This document shows positions 36,945-45,769 of a stretch of 64,000 nucleotides of DNA, in pieces. Location of the stretch: contig JAFWXW010000028.1 in NCBI GenBank assembly GCA_017517845.1, forward strand, positions 1-64,000. Direction: 5' to 3'. A program made the position numbers and the translations under genes. Every line of letters begins with the position of its first letter. Positions within the stretch are counted from its first letter, which is position 1. The notes beneath the pieces were generated by a model. The model saw only the letters and a program-made list of their open reading frames with translations. It had not been told where the DNA came from and searched no databases. This DNA is from Paludibacteraceae bacterium (GTDB taxonomy: Bacteria; Bacteroidota; Bacteroidia; Bacteroidales; Paludibacteraceae).

Positions 36945-37337
36945 TTAAAGTTCTTCAAAATTAGGTATATCACTTAAAAAATTGGAAGAAAGATTTGAAT
37001 AGTCTATCTTAATGCAAAATATCTGATTCCCATTGCATAAAACTATATATGGAACATGCAGTTTACTATTATATCTCAATGCCTGATTTATTACATCTTG
37101 GCTTATTTTTACACTAGGTGCTTTGTATTCTACTAGCATAACAGGGTTGCCCTGCTTATAAACTATAGTATCACAACGTTGAGATAGACCATTGATGTTG
37201 ATGGTACATTCATTTGCGATAGCCACCATGGGATAGTTCTTTTCTTTGGTAAGAAAGCTGCAGAACCATTGACGGACCTCTTCTTCTGGTGTTGCGGCCA
37301 CGTATTTTCTTCTATATGGGTCAAATATCTTATTCAT
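36945..37337 (-). CDS. Small HSDR_N-like (PD-(D/E)xK) protein
   Basis: A 130-residue protein like the N-terminal domain of type I restriction R subunits. EEEVRQWFCSFLTKEKNYP near 18 is the leading helix, and RCDTIVY plus VMLVEYKAP (near 55 and 67) give the D...ExK core of the nuclease fold. No helicase part and no hsdM or hsdS are present. This solo form is common in Bacteroidota and need not be a restriction enzyme. The start codon lies only 4 bp from a perfect -7 box, so the mRNA may be leaderless. Confidence 0.8.
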   Translation of the reverse strand: MNKIFDPYRRKYVAATPEEEVRQWFCSFLTKEKNYPMVAIANECTININGLSQRCDTIVYKQGNPVMLVEYKAPSVKISQDVINQALRYNSKLHVPYIVLCNGNQIFCIKIDYSNLSSNFLSDIPNFEEL

Positions 37338-37341
37338 ATCA

Positions 37342-37371
37342 CAAAGATATAAAGATAAATGGTTATCTTTG
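37342..37371. promoter_or_regulatory. Divergent pair of -7 boxes
   Basis: CAAAGATA at 37342-37349 reads TATCTTTG on the minus strand for the HSDR_N-like gene; TATCTTTG at 37364-37371 serves the plus-strand T9SS cargo gene. The boxes lie 14 bp apart back to back. Confidence 0.7.
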
Positions 37372-37390
37372 CATAACCTTACAAAGAATT

Positions 37391-39220
37391 ATGAAAAAGC
37401 TTTTACTACTTTATATTAGCATTATAGGATTTATTCTCCCTATGTGGGCAGATTTTGATCCTACCAAAGATACACCTCCTGCAGTTTTACCAGAAAATAT
37501 ACACCCAGTTCAAGGAAAAGAAAAAAATGATAAAGGCGTGCTTGGACCTCCTACATTTATACCAAATAATACTGGTGTGAAGTATGAATGGTATAAATTT
37601 AGTACTATTACTAAAAAATATGAGTACGCAGTAACATGTAAAGGTGTTACAAATGATAAATACAAACCTCTTAGCGAAGGTAAATATATGTGCGTAGTGG
37701 ATGCTTCTCCTCTACCAATAACAGAACTTTTTGAGTATAATTCAAATCCACAACCGGTTTTGCCTCCAGAACTAGAAATAAAGTTGGAGGAACTTACCCC
37801 ATGTAATGGAGATACAGTTATATTAAGTGCAGAAACAGTAGCAGATAAGTTGGAGTGGGTTATGATTAAGGATAATAGAGAAGAATCATTGCCAGAAGCT
37901 TTTAATAAAAATACGCTAGAGGTTTATTGCCCTCAAATAGTGGAAGGTGAAACATTATTTCTTCGTAATAGGGTTATTTATTATACAGGAATGACTTTGT
38001 CTAAAAATCTTATAGAAAATGGTGATTTTGAGGATGCAAGTTCAGAAAATAATCATTATAATGGTTTTTCTAGTTCATATGACTTTTATGAGTTAGATGG
38101 TTATTTCACCCCAAAACAGTTGATAACAGATGAAAATGGTAATATTGTACAGGATAAATTCCCAGGATATTATCGTTTGTGCACCAAAGGGTTAAATTTG
38201 CGTGAGCCAGATTTAACAAAGGGGGGAGATTATTTTCTGGAATTAGATGGAGATAGTAATCCTGGCGGAGTGGCGTATAGTGCCAAACTTAGAACTCCAT
38301 TGGAAAAAGGACAAAAATACCAATTTTCATATATGGCAGTAACTACTTGTACCACGAATAATGGTCCAGGAATTATATTGCAAGAATATGGAAGGGTGGT
38401 TTTTAAATTAAAGTATAAAGACTCAAATGGTATTGAACATACAGAAGAGTTGTTGGAGGAAAAGGAGATAAACCATCATGATTGGAGGACTTATGGAGAG
38501 GGAATTTATTGGACTGCACCTACAGATTGTTACGATGCAGAAATAGTGCTTACTAATAGTGCTTCTTCTTTTGGTGCTAATGATTTTGGTTTGGATAATA
38601 TAATGTTTCAACGTTATTATCCAATAGAAAAAGTAATTTATGAGGATTTTAAAATATCTCCTAAAGAATGTGTAGAAGAGGTTGTTGAGAATGTAGAAAT
38701 AACTGTGACACAAGTTCCTTATGTCTGGACAAATGGAAATGGCGAAAGCTATTCTGAGTCTGGGAGATATGAGTATTCTTATAAAGAAAAGAGAAGTAAT
38801 AACTCATGGTATCTGATTACTAAGATATTAAATCTAACTATAATACCCGAACAAACACCAGACCTAGATCCTGTCCCAGACCCAATGCCAGACCCAATAC
38901 CAGACCCAAACCCTCTTCCAAATCCAGAACCCGAACCATTGCCAGAGGCAGTTCCTTTAGATCCTATGGAGTATTTTTCTCCTAACGCAGATGGGGTTGC
39001 AGATATATGGAATGTTGAAGGTATAGAATCTTATCCTAGTGCAACAGTAGAGATTTACGATCGTTTTCATCGTAAGTTGTTAAGTGTTAAGGCTACCGAA
39101 TTTTCAGGTTGGGACGGAAATTATAATGGTCATCCTATGCCAAATGATGATTATTGGTATTTAATTATTACCCCAGGACAGAAAGCGACTATATGTGGTC
39201 ATTTTACATTAAAGAGGTGA
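37391..39220 (+). CDS. Secreted protein with T9SS C-terminal domain and Pro/Asp linker
   Basis: A 609-residue exported protein. Signal peptide 1-20 (cut after MWA). A region near 205-375 (LIENGDFEDASSENN, later ELDGDSNPGGVAYS) resembles a galactose-binding-like or carbohydrate-binding fold. A linker near 488-525 repeats P-D-P-x units (DPVPDPMPDPIPDP). The end, from YFSPNADGVADIWNV through GWDGNYNG, is a gliding-motility-type (CHU_C) C-terminal domain for type IX secretion. I chose ATG 37391, since the frame extends upstream across the promoter. Binding of a glycan is a guess. Confidence 0.8.
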   Translation: MKKLLLLYISIIGFILPMWADFDPTKDTPPAVLPENIHPVQGKEKNDKGVLGPPTFIPNNTGVKYEWYKFSTITKKYEYAVTCKGVTNDKYKPLSEGKYMCVVDASPLPITELFEYNSNPQPVLPPELEIKLEELTPCNGDTVILSAETVADKLEWVMIKDNREESLPEAFNKNTLEVYCPQIVEGETLFLRNRVIYYTGMTLSKNLIENGDFEDASSENNHYNGFSSSYDFYELDGYFTPKQLITDENGNIVQDKFPGYYRLCTKGLNLREPDLTKGGDYFLELDGDSNPGGVAYSAKLRTPLEKGQKYQFSYMAVTTCTTNNGPGIILQEYGRVVFKLKYKDSNGIEHTEELLEEKEINHHDWRTYGEGIYWTAPTDCYDAEIVLTNSASSFGANDFGLDNIMFQRYYPIEKVIYEDFKISPKECVEEVVENVEITVTQVPYVWTNGNGESYSESGRYEYSYKEKRSNNSWYLITKILNLTIIPEQTPDLDPVPDPMPDPIPDPNPLPNPEPEPLPEAVPLDPMEYFSPNADGVADIWNVEGIESYPSATVEIYDRFHRKLLSVKATEFSGWDGNYNGHPMPNDDYWYLIITPGQKATICGHFTLKR

Positions 39221-39268
39221 TAGACTAAAAAAATATGACTTAGATATTAATAAGTTGAAAAATATTAG

Positions 39269-39276
39269 TATCTTTG
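39269..39276 (+). promoter_or_regulatory. -7 box of the DUF4783-nadC operon
   Basis: TATCTTTG; expected start near 39282. Confidence 0.65.
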
Positions 39277-39305
39277 TATCTATGATGGGTAGAAGTGCCT
39301 GTGAG

Positions 39306-39704
39306 ATGCGTATAAATTTACATTATATATGGACCATTTTATTTATGGTGTTAGCAACAACTGCTTTCGCTACTGAGAAATCTGTGCAACAGATATGTAG
39401 AACCATAAATACTGGAGATATAAAGGGACTTGAACAAATGTTTGATTCTCAATTGGAACTCTCCATGCTAGGGGAAAGTGTGGTGTGTAACAAGGATTAT
39501 GCAATGCAAAAAATCTCAGATTTTATAGGAAATAATCCTTCTGCTTCTTGCAAAATCTCACATCATGGAGAAAGAGAAAATTCTAGTTTTTGTATTATTA
39601 GCATTTCTTCTGCGGGGCGTTCCTATCGTTTATATGCCCTATTTAGAAAAAATATAGATAAAAAATTAATTCAACAATTTAGAATAGATGATGTCACTGA
39701 ATGA
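39306..39704 (+). CDS. DUF4783 family exported protein
   Basis: A 132-residue secreted or periplasmic protein. MRINLHYIWTILFMVLATT is a signal sequence. The mature part has the DUF4783 pattern: IKGLEQMFDSQLELSML, then a KISDFIGNNP segment and a final IQQFRIDD. The family is Bacteroidota-specific and of NTF2-like type; function is unknown. I chose ATG 39306 because ATGs at 39282/39285 sit at the expected transcription start; a leaderless start there is possible. It overlaps nadC by about 17 bp. Confidence 0.75.
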   Translation: MRINLHYIWTILFMVLATTAFATEKSVQQICRTINTGDIKGLEQMFDSQLELSMLGESVVCNKDYAMQKISDFIGNNPSASCKISHHGERENSSFCIISISSAGRSYRLYALFRKNIDKKLIQQFRIDDVTE

Positions 39705-40536
39705 TCAATTAGATGATTTAATCAAGTATTGGTTCGCAGAAGATATAGGTGATGGCGACCATACTTCACTTTCATGTATCCCAGAAACCGCTATGGGAAA
39801 GTCTCGTTTAATCATTAAAGAGACAGGTGTATTGGCAGGTGTGGAAATTGCAAAACGTATTTTTGCTGCATTTGACCCTGAACTAAAAATGACTCAGTAC
39901 CTAAATGATGGTGATGAGGTAAAACCTGGTGATATAGCATTTGATGTAGAAGGTAAAATTCTTTCTTTGCTTCAAACTGAACGCTTAATGCTTAATATTA
40001 TGCAACGTATGAGCGGTGTGGCAACTGTTACACGTAAATACGCAAAATGTCTAGAAGGATTAAAAACACAGGTTTTGGATACTCGTAAAACCACTCCAGG
40101 ACTTCGCCTTTTGGAAAAACAAGCAGTTAAGATAGGTGGTGGTACCAATCACCGTATAGGTCTGTTTGATATGATTTTATTGAAAGATAATCATGTAGAT
40201 TTTGCAGGAGGTATAGAAAATGCTATTCGTCGTGCACAAGATTATTGCAAGGCAAAAGGCAAAGACCTAAAAATAGAAATAGAAGTTCGTAACTTCGATG
40301 AATTGAATCAAGTTTTAGCTATAGGTGGTGTAAATCGTATTATGTTGGATAACTTTAATATTGAAAACACTAAAAAAGCTGTAGATTTAATAGCAGGTCG
40401 ATATGAAGTAGAGTCTTCTGGTGGTATCACATTTGATACACTTCGTGATTATGCAGAATGCGGTGTAGATTTTGTCTCTGTAGGAGCTCTAACTCACTCA
40501 GTTAAGAGCTTAGATATGAGTTTTAAAGCTGTATAA
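39688..40536 (+). CDS. nadC: Nicotinate-nucleotide pyrophosphorylase (carboxylating)
   Basis: Converts quinolinate and PRPP to NaMN, CO2 and PPi. The 282 residues show the N-terminal sandwich (AEDIGDGDHTSLSCIPE) and the barrel signatures LNIMQRMSGVAT, DTRKTTPGLR near 132, KDNHVDF near 170 and the late ESSGGIT/VSVGALTHS. Adjacent ATGs at 39688 and 39691 are both possible starts. nadA/nadB are not next to it. Confidence 0.96.
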   Translation: MMSLNDQLDDLIKYWFAEDIGDGDHTSLSCIPETAMGKSRLIIKETGVLAGVEIAKRIFAAFDPELKMTQYLNDGDEVKPGDIAFDVEGKILSLLQTERLMLNIMQRMSGVATVTRKYAKCLEGLKTQVLDTRKTTPGLRLLEKQAVKIGGGTNHRIGLFDMILLKDNHVDFAGGIENAIRRAQDYCKAKGKDLKIEIEVRNFDELNQVLAIGGVNRIMLDNFNIENTKKAVDLIAGRYEVESSGGITFDTLRDYAECGVDFVSVGALTHSVKSLDMSFKAV

Positions 40537-40546
40537 ATTTCATTAT

Positions 40547-41902
40547 ATGTCTAAAACACAAGAATTGGGAACCAAAAGTATTGGTTCCCTTCTTTTACAT
40601 TATTCTCTTCCTGCCATTGTGGCAATGACTGCTAGTTCTCTATATAATATAGTGGATAGTATGTTTATTGGTAGGGGTGTAGGACCATTAGCATTGGCTG
40701 GTTTATCGGTATGTTTCCCATTTATGAATCTTTCTGCAGCCTTTGGGGCTATGGTAGGTATTGGTGCCACCACTGTGGTGTCTGTGAAATTGGGTCAGCA
40801 AGATAAGTTTGGAGCAGAAATGGCTTTGGGAAATGTGGTCTTGTTAAATTTAGTAATAGGTGTACTATTTGCCATAGTTTCATTAATATTCTTAGATCCT
40901 ATTCTGTATTTCTTCGGAGCTAGTGATGCTACAATCTCATACGCTAGAGATTATATGAAAGTATTGCTAGTTGGTAATGTTGTAACTCACTTATATTTGG
41001 GTCTAAATAGTGTGATGCGAGCTACGGGTTATCCTTCCAAGGCTATGTATATAACTTTGGTGGCAGTGGTTACCAATGTGGTATTCAATTATATCTTTAT
41101 TATAGTGATGGGAATGGGCATTATGGGGGCTGCATTGGGAACTATTTGTGCTCAGACATTATCATTGGCTATAGTGACTCATCATTTCTCAGTGAAAAGC
41201 GAAAGCTTAAGATTCAAAAGATATATCTTTAACTTTAGAGCCAAAATAGTAAAGCAAATGCTTTCTATAGGTATGGCTCCATTCTTTATGAATGCGTTGG
41301 CTTGTGTGGTGGTTATGTTAATAAACACAGGTTTACTAAAATATGGTGGAGATATGTATGTAGGGGCATACGGCATTGTGAATCGTTTGGTATTTTTCTT
41401 TGTTATGATAGTTATGGGATTTAATCAGGGTATGCAACCCATAACAGGTTATAACTATGGAGCAAAACAATATGATAGGGTTTTAAAGGCATTTACACTT
41501 ACAGAAGTTTATGCTATTTCTCTAACTACGATAGCACTAATAGTATGCCAATTCTTCCCAGAAATAATAATAAAACCATTTACCACCGACACGCAATTGT
41601 TAGATTTATCTGAACATGCCATTCAAGTGGTAACAATGTTTTTCCCATTAATAGGTTTCCAAATGGTGGCAAATAACTTCTTCCAATCTGTGGGATTGGC
41701 AAAAAAAGCATTATTCCTTTCTACCAATAGACAATTGTTGTTTTTAATACCATTCTTGCTCATTTTACCTAGATACATGGGTACTGATGGTGTTTGGTGG
41801 AGTATGCCAATAGCAGATGGAATCTCTGCTGTGGTGGCATTGGTAATGGTTTCTCTAGAGATAAGAAAAATGAAAAAAGGACAAATATCTTCTATACTAT
41901 GA
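40547..41902 (+). CDS. MATE family efflux transporter
   Basis: A 451-residue cation-coupled multidrug exporter with 12 hydrophobic helices in two similar halves. LLLHYSLPAIVAMTASSLYNIVDSMFIGR near 15-43 is the MATE entry motif, and GFNQGMQPITGYNYGAKQYDR near 288 is the second-half counterpart. The substrate is unknown. Its stop overlaps the start of the kinase-like gene by 4 bp (ATGA). Confidence 0.9.
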   Translation: MSKTQELGTKSIGSLLLHYSLPAIVAMTASSLYNIVDSMFIGRGVGPLALAGLSVCFPFMNLSAAFGAMVGIGATTVVSVKLGQQDKFGAEMALGNVVLLNLVIGVLFAIVSLIFLDPILYFFGASDATISYARDYMKVLLVGNVVTHLYLGLNSVMRATGYPSKAMYITLVAVVTNVVFNYIFIIVMGMGIMGAALGTICAQTLSLAIVTHHFSVKSESLRFKRYIFNFRAKIVKQMLSIGMAPFFMNALACVVVMLINTGLLKYGGDMYVGAYGIVNRLVFFFVMIVMGFNQGMQPITGYNYGAKQYDRVLKAFTLTEVYAISLTTIALIVCQFFPEIIIKPFTTDTQLLDLSEHAIQVVTMFFPLIGFQMVANNFFQSVGLAKKALFLSTNRQLLFLIPFLLILPRYMGTDGVWWSMPIADGISAVVALVMVSLEIRKMKKGQISSIL

Positions 41903-42507
41903 TAATAACAATAGGCAGACAATATGGTAGTGGTGGACGAAGACTAGCTCAAATGCTATCTAAACACTATAATATTCCACTATATGATAAAGATTTAATA
42001 AATCGCGTATCAGAAGAAACAGGTATAGCTGGAGAGTTTTTTAGTAAGGTAGATGAAAAACCTACAGATAGTTTCTTTTCTATGATACTTAATAGTTTTT
42101 CATACGGTAGTAGCTGTAGTTGTAGTGATTCAATGCTTTCGGGAAACTCACTTTTCTGTATGCAGAGTGAAGTGATAAGAAAAATAGCAGAAGAAGGAGA
42201 TTGCATTTTTGTTGGTAGATGTGCAGATTATATATTGCGAGACAATGCAGATGTTTTATCTATATTTGTAACTGCAGATTTTAATGATAGAGTGTCTCGT
42301 GTGGCAGAATATGAAGGAATTTCTGTAGAAAAGGCAACAGAAGTGATTAATGGAATAGACAAATCTCGTGCTGCTTATTACGATTTCTATACAGAGAAAA
42401 AGTGGGGTGCAGCAAGTAGCTATGATATATGCCTAAATAGTTCAAAATTGGGACTAGACAAATGTTTGAAGATTGTTACACAAATAATAGAAAATAAAAC
42501 CCATTAA
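41899..42507 (+). CDS. Cytidylate kinase-like family protein
   Basis: A 202-residue P-loop protein of the cytidylate-kinase-like family (Cmk2 type). It begins IITIGRQYGSGGRRLA (P-loop) and continues LYDKDLINRVSEETG, with FVGRCADYIL near 100 and RSRAAYYDFYT-like region near 160. It is distinct from classical Cmk, and its true substrate is uncertain. The ATG overlaps the MATE stop codon; a longer frame upstream lies wholly inside the transporter gene. Confidence 0.85.
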   Translation: MIITIGRQYGSGGRRLAQMLSKHYNIPLYDKDLINRVSEETGIAGEFFSKVDEKPTDSFFSMILNSFSYGSSCSCSDSMLSGNSLFCMQSEVIRKIAEEGDCIFVGRCADYILRDNADVLSIFVTADFNDRVSRVAEYEGISVEKATEVINGIDKSRAAYYDFYTEKKWGAASSYDICLNSSKLGLDKCLKIVTQIIENKTH

Positions 42508-42511
42508 TCTA

Positions 42512-43168
42512 ATGAAAAAGAAACTTTTATTACTTTTATCTTGTATTTTCATCGTGTCTCATCTATTTGCAGGCGATGTGTTTGTGCAAGACTTTAGAAC
42601 ACGTGCTTCATTTTCTTTAAACTACAAACCAATAAAAGCAATAACGTTAAATTGGACAGAAGAGGCTCGTTTCAAGGATAATTCTTCTAAATTTGATAGA
42701 ATATATTCAGGATTGGGAATTACATATAATGCACATAAAAATTTCTCAATGGGTGCAGTATATGAGTTTCAAGTACTTCAAAAAGCAAAAGATTATTTCC
42801 AATTTAGACATAGGGTAAAATTTGTACTTCAACCAAACGTGAGTTTCGGTAGATTTAATCTTTCTCTAAGAGAAATGCCACAAATGACATACTCTTCTTC
42901 TGTAGATTGGCAACTTCGCTCACGCCTAAAACTTAATTATAGTTTTATGAATAAACATTTAAAACCATATATTTCTGCAGAAATGTATAATCCATTAAAA
43001 AAGAATGTGGATATATCCAATTGGGTTTCAAAAGCAAACTACAGAGCAGGCGTAGAATGGAAGATAGATTCTATGAATGGTCTTGAGTTCTACTATATGT
43101 TTGAGCATGAAGTTACAAATAAGGTGGGAAGTCATATAATAGGGGTAGCGTATAATCTTGGTTTGTAG
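42512..43168 (+). CDS. DUF2490 outer-membrane protein
   Basis: A 218-residue predicted small beta-barrel. Signal peptide 1-20 (cut after LFA), then amphipathic strands (DFRTRASFSLNYKPIKAITLNWTEEARF) typical of DUF2490. The family is common in Bacteroidota; function is unknown. Its final codons lie in a perfect 18-bp inverted repeat shared with the end of mutS2. Confidence 0.8.
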   Translation: MKKKLLLLLSCIFIVSHLFAGDVFVQDFRTRASFSLNYKPIKAITLNWTEEARFKDNSSKFDRIYSGLGITYNAHKNFSMGAVYEFQVLQKAKDYFQFRHRVKFVLQPNVSFGRFNLSLREMPQMTYSSSVDWQLRSRLKLNYSFMNKHLKPYISAEMYNPLKKNVDISNWVSKANYRAGVEWKIDSMNGLEFYYMFEHEVTNKVGSHIIGVAYNLGL

Positions 43169-43190
43169 CAAAGCTACAAACCAAGATTAT
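43152..43190. repeat. Perfect 18-bp inverted repeat at converging gene ends
   Basis: Arms 43152-43169 and 43173-43190 with an AAA loop. It holds the last codons and stop of the DUF2490 gene and the stop of mutS2. Neither side has a T run, so it is not a canonical intrinsic terminator, though a very stable hairpin. Confidence 0.85.
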
Positions 43191-45577
43191 CTGAAAGTTA
43201 CTACCGTTATTCCTGCACCGCCGAGTTGGACATGCTCGTCTTTGAAGGAAATACCACTAATGGTGCTGAGGTATTCACGTACCATTTGGCGTAGAGCACC
43301 AGTGCCTGTGCCATGCAAGATTCTCACTTCGCCTACACCTACCATCATAGCGTCATCTATGTAGTACATCACGGTTTGCATAGCCTCATCTAGGCGTAAA
43401 CCTCTGATGTCTAGTTGAGTTTTAAATTTAAGGCTTCGTTGTCTTAGGGTTTCTATACTAGAAAGGGCAGAAACAGTTCTCTGTTCTTGTTTTCTTACAT
43501 CTTTTCTCTTGGCTTTTTTGAGTAATCCCAGATTGATAGTAGAAGAAATACCACCTAGTGCCACCACTGCTTTTTTGCCACTAATGCTCATCACTTCGCC
43601 TATATGTTCGCCATAGACCACATTGTCACCCACTTTTATTTCCTCATTAGTGGTCTGAATTACAGGTTTTTCCACCTTGGGTTTGTCGCTAAGTTCAGAT
43701 TTTTTCTCTTCTAGAGAACGCCTAATAGCCTTTGTCTTTTCTTTGTCAGCCTTGGCTTGTTTTATCTGCCTAATAGTGTTTTCTATAGTAGCATTGGTAT
43801 CTTGAATAAGGTCTTTGGCCTCTTGTTTTGCTTTTCTGATGATTTCTTTTCTTTCTTTTTCTATTTGTTCTAGTCTGTCTTGAAGCTGTTTATTGGTACT
43901 TTCTAGTTTCTTTTCCTTCATTCTCACTTGTTGGCGTTTGTTTTCCCAATAACGCTTGTCACGGACTATGTCTTGCAGATTCTTATCATATTCCAAATGC
44001 TCTTTGCCCACTATTTCTGCTGCTTGATTAATAACATCTTCTGGAAGACCTATCTTTCTGGCTATTTCCACAGCAAAAGAACTACCCGGATTACCAATGC
44101 TAAGCATAAAAAGAGGTTTCATAAGGTGTCTATCGTATAGCATAGCACCATTTACCACTCCTTCTGTGTGGTTGGCAAAGTGTTTTAGGTTTGTATAGTG
44201 AGTATTAATAACCCCAAAACATTTGTTTTGATTAAATTTATTTAGTTCTGCTTCTGCAATGGCTCCGCCAATAAGAGGCTCAGTTCCACTGCCAAATTCA
44301 TCTATAATGAGTAGGGTGGAGTGATTCCCATTTTTTAGGAAGAATTTCATGTTATTTAGGTGCGAACTATAGGTACTTAGGTCATTTTCTAGTGACTGTT
44401 CGTCACCTATATCAATGAAAATATTATCAAAAATACCTACTACACTATCTTCTAGAGCGGGTATAAGTAGTCCGCACTGCCACATATATTGTAAAAGTCC
44501 AACGGTTTTGATACAAACAGATTTTCCACCTGCATTTGGTCCAGAAATTAATAAAATTCTCTGTTTTTCGTTGAGAGTAATGTTTAGAGGAACTATATTT
44601 TCTTCTTTGTTGAGTTCTTTAAAAGACAAAAGCAGCAGAGGATGAATGGCATTTTTCCATTCTATAAAAGGTTTTTCTACACATTGGGTAAGTCTTGCAC
44701 CTATTTTGGTAGAAAATATAGATTTTGCACGAAGTGCGTCTGTTTCTGCCAAGAAGTGGTTGCTATAAAGTAGTTCCTCACTATGTGGGCGTATAAAATT
44801 GGCAGTTTCTATCAAGATTTTGATAATTTCTCTGCGTTCATCAGCCTCTAATTCTCTAATTTTATTGTTCACTTCTACTAGTTGGCTCGGTTCTACGAAA
44901 ACAGTCTTTCCTGTGGCAGATTCGTCGTGAACAATACCGCCTAGTTTACGCTTAAATGCAGGTGCAATAGGGATTACCAATCTTCCGTCGCGAAGCACTG
45001 GTGAGCACTCCTTGTCAATGTAACCTTCGCTTTGAGCTGTTCTAATAATCTGACTTATAAGTTTGGAAATAGAGGCATTTAACACTTGCTTTTCTCTTCT
45101 AATTTGTGCTAAAGAAGTTGATGCAGAGTCTTTTATATTGCCATATTTGTCTAAGATTCTAGAAAGGTATTGTGTTATTTCTGGAAAGGCTTCCACCCTG
45201 TTTCCAAAAGCAATAAGCAGTGGAAAATCTTGCTCCTCTAGTATTCTAAAAAATCTTACCAATGCCCCAACTGCCAATATTGATCTGTAAAGTTCAAAGA
45301 GTTCCCCCTCTGTGATATAAGCTCCCTCTGTTTGAATCCTTTTTATATATGTTCTTATATCATAATATCCATCCAAAGGGAATTCATTAGAAGTCTCATT
45401 CATAAGACGCATAAATTCTGCTATGAGTCCTGTTTGAGATTTGATTATGGTAGGGTCAGAAGAAAAACATAAAGCCTGAATTTCTTCTTTGCCCATATCA
45501 CACAGACATTCTGCCTGAATAAGTGCCTTAATCTTGTCAAATTCTATTTTCTCTTCGAAATTCTTTGGGAATATCAT
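43187..45577 (-). CDS. mutS2: Endonuclease MutS2
   Basis: A 796-residue MutS-family ATPase, now linked to recombination control and, in some bacteria, to rescue of collided ribosomes. The ATPase has Walker A GPNAGGKSVCIKT near 350, DEFGSGTEP near 432, and GVINTHYTNLKHF. A coiled region (about 520-640) is followed by a KOW-like segment and the C-terminal Smr nuclease domain (LDIRGLRLDEAM near 720, LHGTGTGALRQMV). No mismatch-recognition domain, as expected for MutS2. Confidence 0.96.
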   Translation of the reverse strand: MIFPKNFEEKIEFDKIKALIQAECLCDMGKEEIQALCFSSDPTIIKSQTGLIAEFMRLMNETSNEFPLDGYYDIRTYIKRIQTEGAYITEGELFELYRSILAVGALVRFFRILEEQDFPLLIAFGNRVEAFPEITQYLSRILDKYGNIKDSASTSLAQIRREKQVLNASISKLISQIIRTAQSEGYIDKECSPVLRDGRLVIPIAPAFKRKLGGIVHDESATGKTVFVEPSQLVEVNNKIRELEADERREIIKILIETANFIRPHSEELLYSNHFLAETDALRAKSIFSTKIGARLTQCVEKPFIEWKNAIHPLLLLSFKELNKEENIVPLNITLNEKQRILLISGPNAGGKSVCIKTVGLLQYMWQCGLLIPALEDSVVGIFDNIFIDIGDEQSLENDLSTYSSHLNNMKFFLKNGNHSTLLIIDEFGSGTEPLIGGAIAEAELNKFNQNKCFGVINTHYTNLKHFANHTEGVVNGAMLYDRHLMKPLFMLSIGNPGSSFAVEIARKIGLPEDVINQAAEIVGKEHLEYDKNLQDIVRDKRYWENKRQQVRMKEKKLESTNKQLQDRLEQIEKERKEIIRKAKQEAKDLIQDTNATIENTIRQIKQAKADKEKTKAIRRSLEEKKSELSDKPKVEKPVIQTTNEEIKVGDNVVYGEHIGEVMSISGKKAVVALGGISSTINLGLLKKAKRKDVRKQEQRTVSALSSIETLRQRSLKFKTQLDIRGLRLDEAMQTVMYYIDDAMMVGVGEVRILHGTGTGALRQMVREYLSTISGISFKDEHVQLGGAGITVVTFR

Positions 45578-45621
45578 TGTTGTTTTTTGTTTTTGTTTGT
45601 ATAAATGTTATACTTAAAAAT

Positions 45622-45755
45622 GCGATATTGCGATGAGCGGAAATAGATTTTATGAAATGATTAACGTTAAACAAAAGCGTTGTTTGAACGGAGTGAGTTT
45701 AGCTTTTGTAGTTAATCATAAATAAAATCCCGTGAAGAGCTCTACTCGCAATTTT
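45622..45755. repeat. Large imperfect inverted repeat in the intergenic gap
   Basis: GATTTTATGAAATGATTAAC (from about 45649) is complementary, with a few bulges, to GTTAATCATAAATAAAATC (about 45711-45729); ACAAAAGC and GCTTTTGT extend the stem. GCGAT near 45623 and ACTCGCAA near 45746 lie outside. It could be a hairpin RNA, a degenerate terminator for the minus-strand THUMP-like gene's region, or a miniature repeat. Confidence 0.55.
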
Positions 45756-45769
45756 TAATGTATAACATT

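Noticed and set aside
36945..37337. Restriction-modification system
   Set aside because: Only the small nuclease-fold domain; no methylase, specificity or helicase gene nearby.
38858..38960. P-D-P repeat region as a possible CRISPR or satellite
   Set aside because: It is coding, with degenerate units and no spacers; a protein linker.
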